From Acidipila sp. EB88 (GTDB lineage: Bacteria > Acidobacteriota > Terriglobia > Terriglobales > Acidobacteriaceae), in the NCBI RefSeq assembly GCF_003858395.1, contig NZ_QWEV01000002.1, forward strand, positions 18,255 to 82,254: a DNA stretch of 64,000 nucleotides. Direction: 5' to 3'. This document shows, piece by piece, positions 63,747 to 64,000 of this stretch. Below the pieces are notes generated by a model. The model saw only the letters and a list, made by a program, of their open reading frames with translations. It searched no databases and was not told the DNA's origin. Position 1 is the stretch's first letter; each line of letters begins with the position of its first letter. A program made the position numbers and the translations under genes.

Positions 63747-64000
63747 CACGCTCACGGCGAGGCAGCACGTCGAGGCCGACAAGATTGGGAATCAGGTTTA
63801 TTCCGCGCAGTATAGCGAGCGCAGTATGGCAAAGATTGCGATCAGCGCACTCGCAGGTATCTCTCTGTTGTTGTGCGGCGGTTTGGTCGCTGTCTCGCAC
63901 CGTCCGGTCGTCAACCGCTACATCCGCATTGATGAGGCGGGCAGGGCACAGGCGATCCAGTACACCGACCTGAACTACAGCCACGCGAAGGTGAAATCCG
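63718..64000 (+). pseudogene. Mirror copy of virB8, partial at window edge
   Basis: ATG at 63718 and the membrane helix as in 54766-55548; near 63982 one C of CCC is lost (AGCCACGCG against AGCCCACGCG), shifting the frame after LNYS just before the window ends. Confidence 0.85.

Larger units (their letters stand above)
59670..64000 (+). repeat. Large inverted repeat, right arm (4.33 kb, reaches window edge)
   Basis: Mirror of 55264-59596. Visible differences: one extra T near 59687, and one C lost near 61642, 62695 and 63982; the net length difference (-2) is what these four predict. A 73-bp unique spacer lies at 59597-59669. Confidence 0.95.

Overview
The window looks like most of a conjugative, iteron-type plasmid (or a plasmid-derived contig) from an acidobacterium of the Terriglobia (Granulicella / Terriglobus / Edaphobacter-like). 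This assignment is an inference from protein style (CHAT/TPR protein, DUF4396, YHS copper cluster, Trb-type transfer genes, paired tyrosine recombinases); no rRNA or tRNA is present to confirm it.

Layout. 0-1.3 kb: 3' part of a TPR protein running off the left edge. 1.7-2.9 kb: about 17 iterons (GACYGGGAAGTGCTG), most at 35-37 bp period, next to a RepA_C-type initiator (repA), an RHH partner protein and parA, all on the minus strand: a replication/partition unit. 4.9-6.0 kb: a non-coding, repeat-rich tract that is the best centromere candidate. 6.1-12.4 kb: recombination/defence-like accessory region with two tandem modules, each a tyrosine recombinase followed by a DUF1016/YhcG PDDEXK nuclease, then a decayed umuC. 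13-20 kb: secreted protein, FAD/NAD(P) oxidoreductase, sulfite-oxidase-like molybdoenzyme, substrate-binding protein, DUF202 protein and a NarX/NarL-like two-component pair. 20.4-26.7 kb: an RND tripartite efflux operon. 26.7-29.4 kb: histidine phosphatase and a ClC-F fluoride/proton antiporter under a fluoride riboswitch. 30-31 kb: serine recombinase and HNH endonuclease. 31.2-42.7 kb: a long minus-strand copper/heavy-metal cluster (CDF-like, MerT-like, HMA protein, P1B ATPase, YHS protein, ECF sigma, DUF4396, cytochrome c, TolC-like OMF, multicopper oxidase). 43-46 kb: arsenic cluster (arsC, arsM / arsR, acr3). 47-59.6 kb: MobF relaxase, coupling protein, MobC-like protein, candidate oriT, and a VirB/Trb type IV secretion operon.

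From 55,264 to the right edge the sequence is a giant inverted repeat (arms of about 4.33 kb around a 73-bp spacer at 59,597-59,669), so the last 4.3 kb repeats the VirB9-10-5-6-8 genes in mirror orientation and cuts virB9 inside its signal peptide. The arms differ by four single-base indels that I can see, three of them a lost C in a C-run of the right arm. The same signature (loss of one C/G) breaks parA, the second DUF1016 nuclease, a YXWGXW-type protein, cytochrome c and the coupling protein. The simplest reading is a fold-back chimera or low-coverage long-read contig end plus residual indel errors, but a real inverted duplication and real pseudogenes cannot be excluded from the sequence alone.

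How the parts work together: RepA + iterons replicate the element, ParA/RHH + repeats segregate it, relaxase/T4CP/T4SS transfer it, and the cargo protects the host against copper, arsenic, fluoride and exported toxicants.
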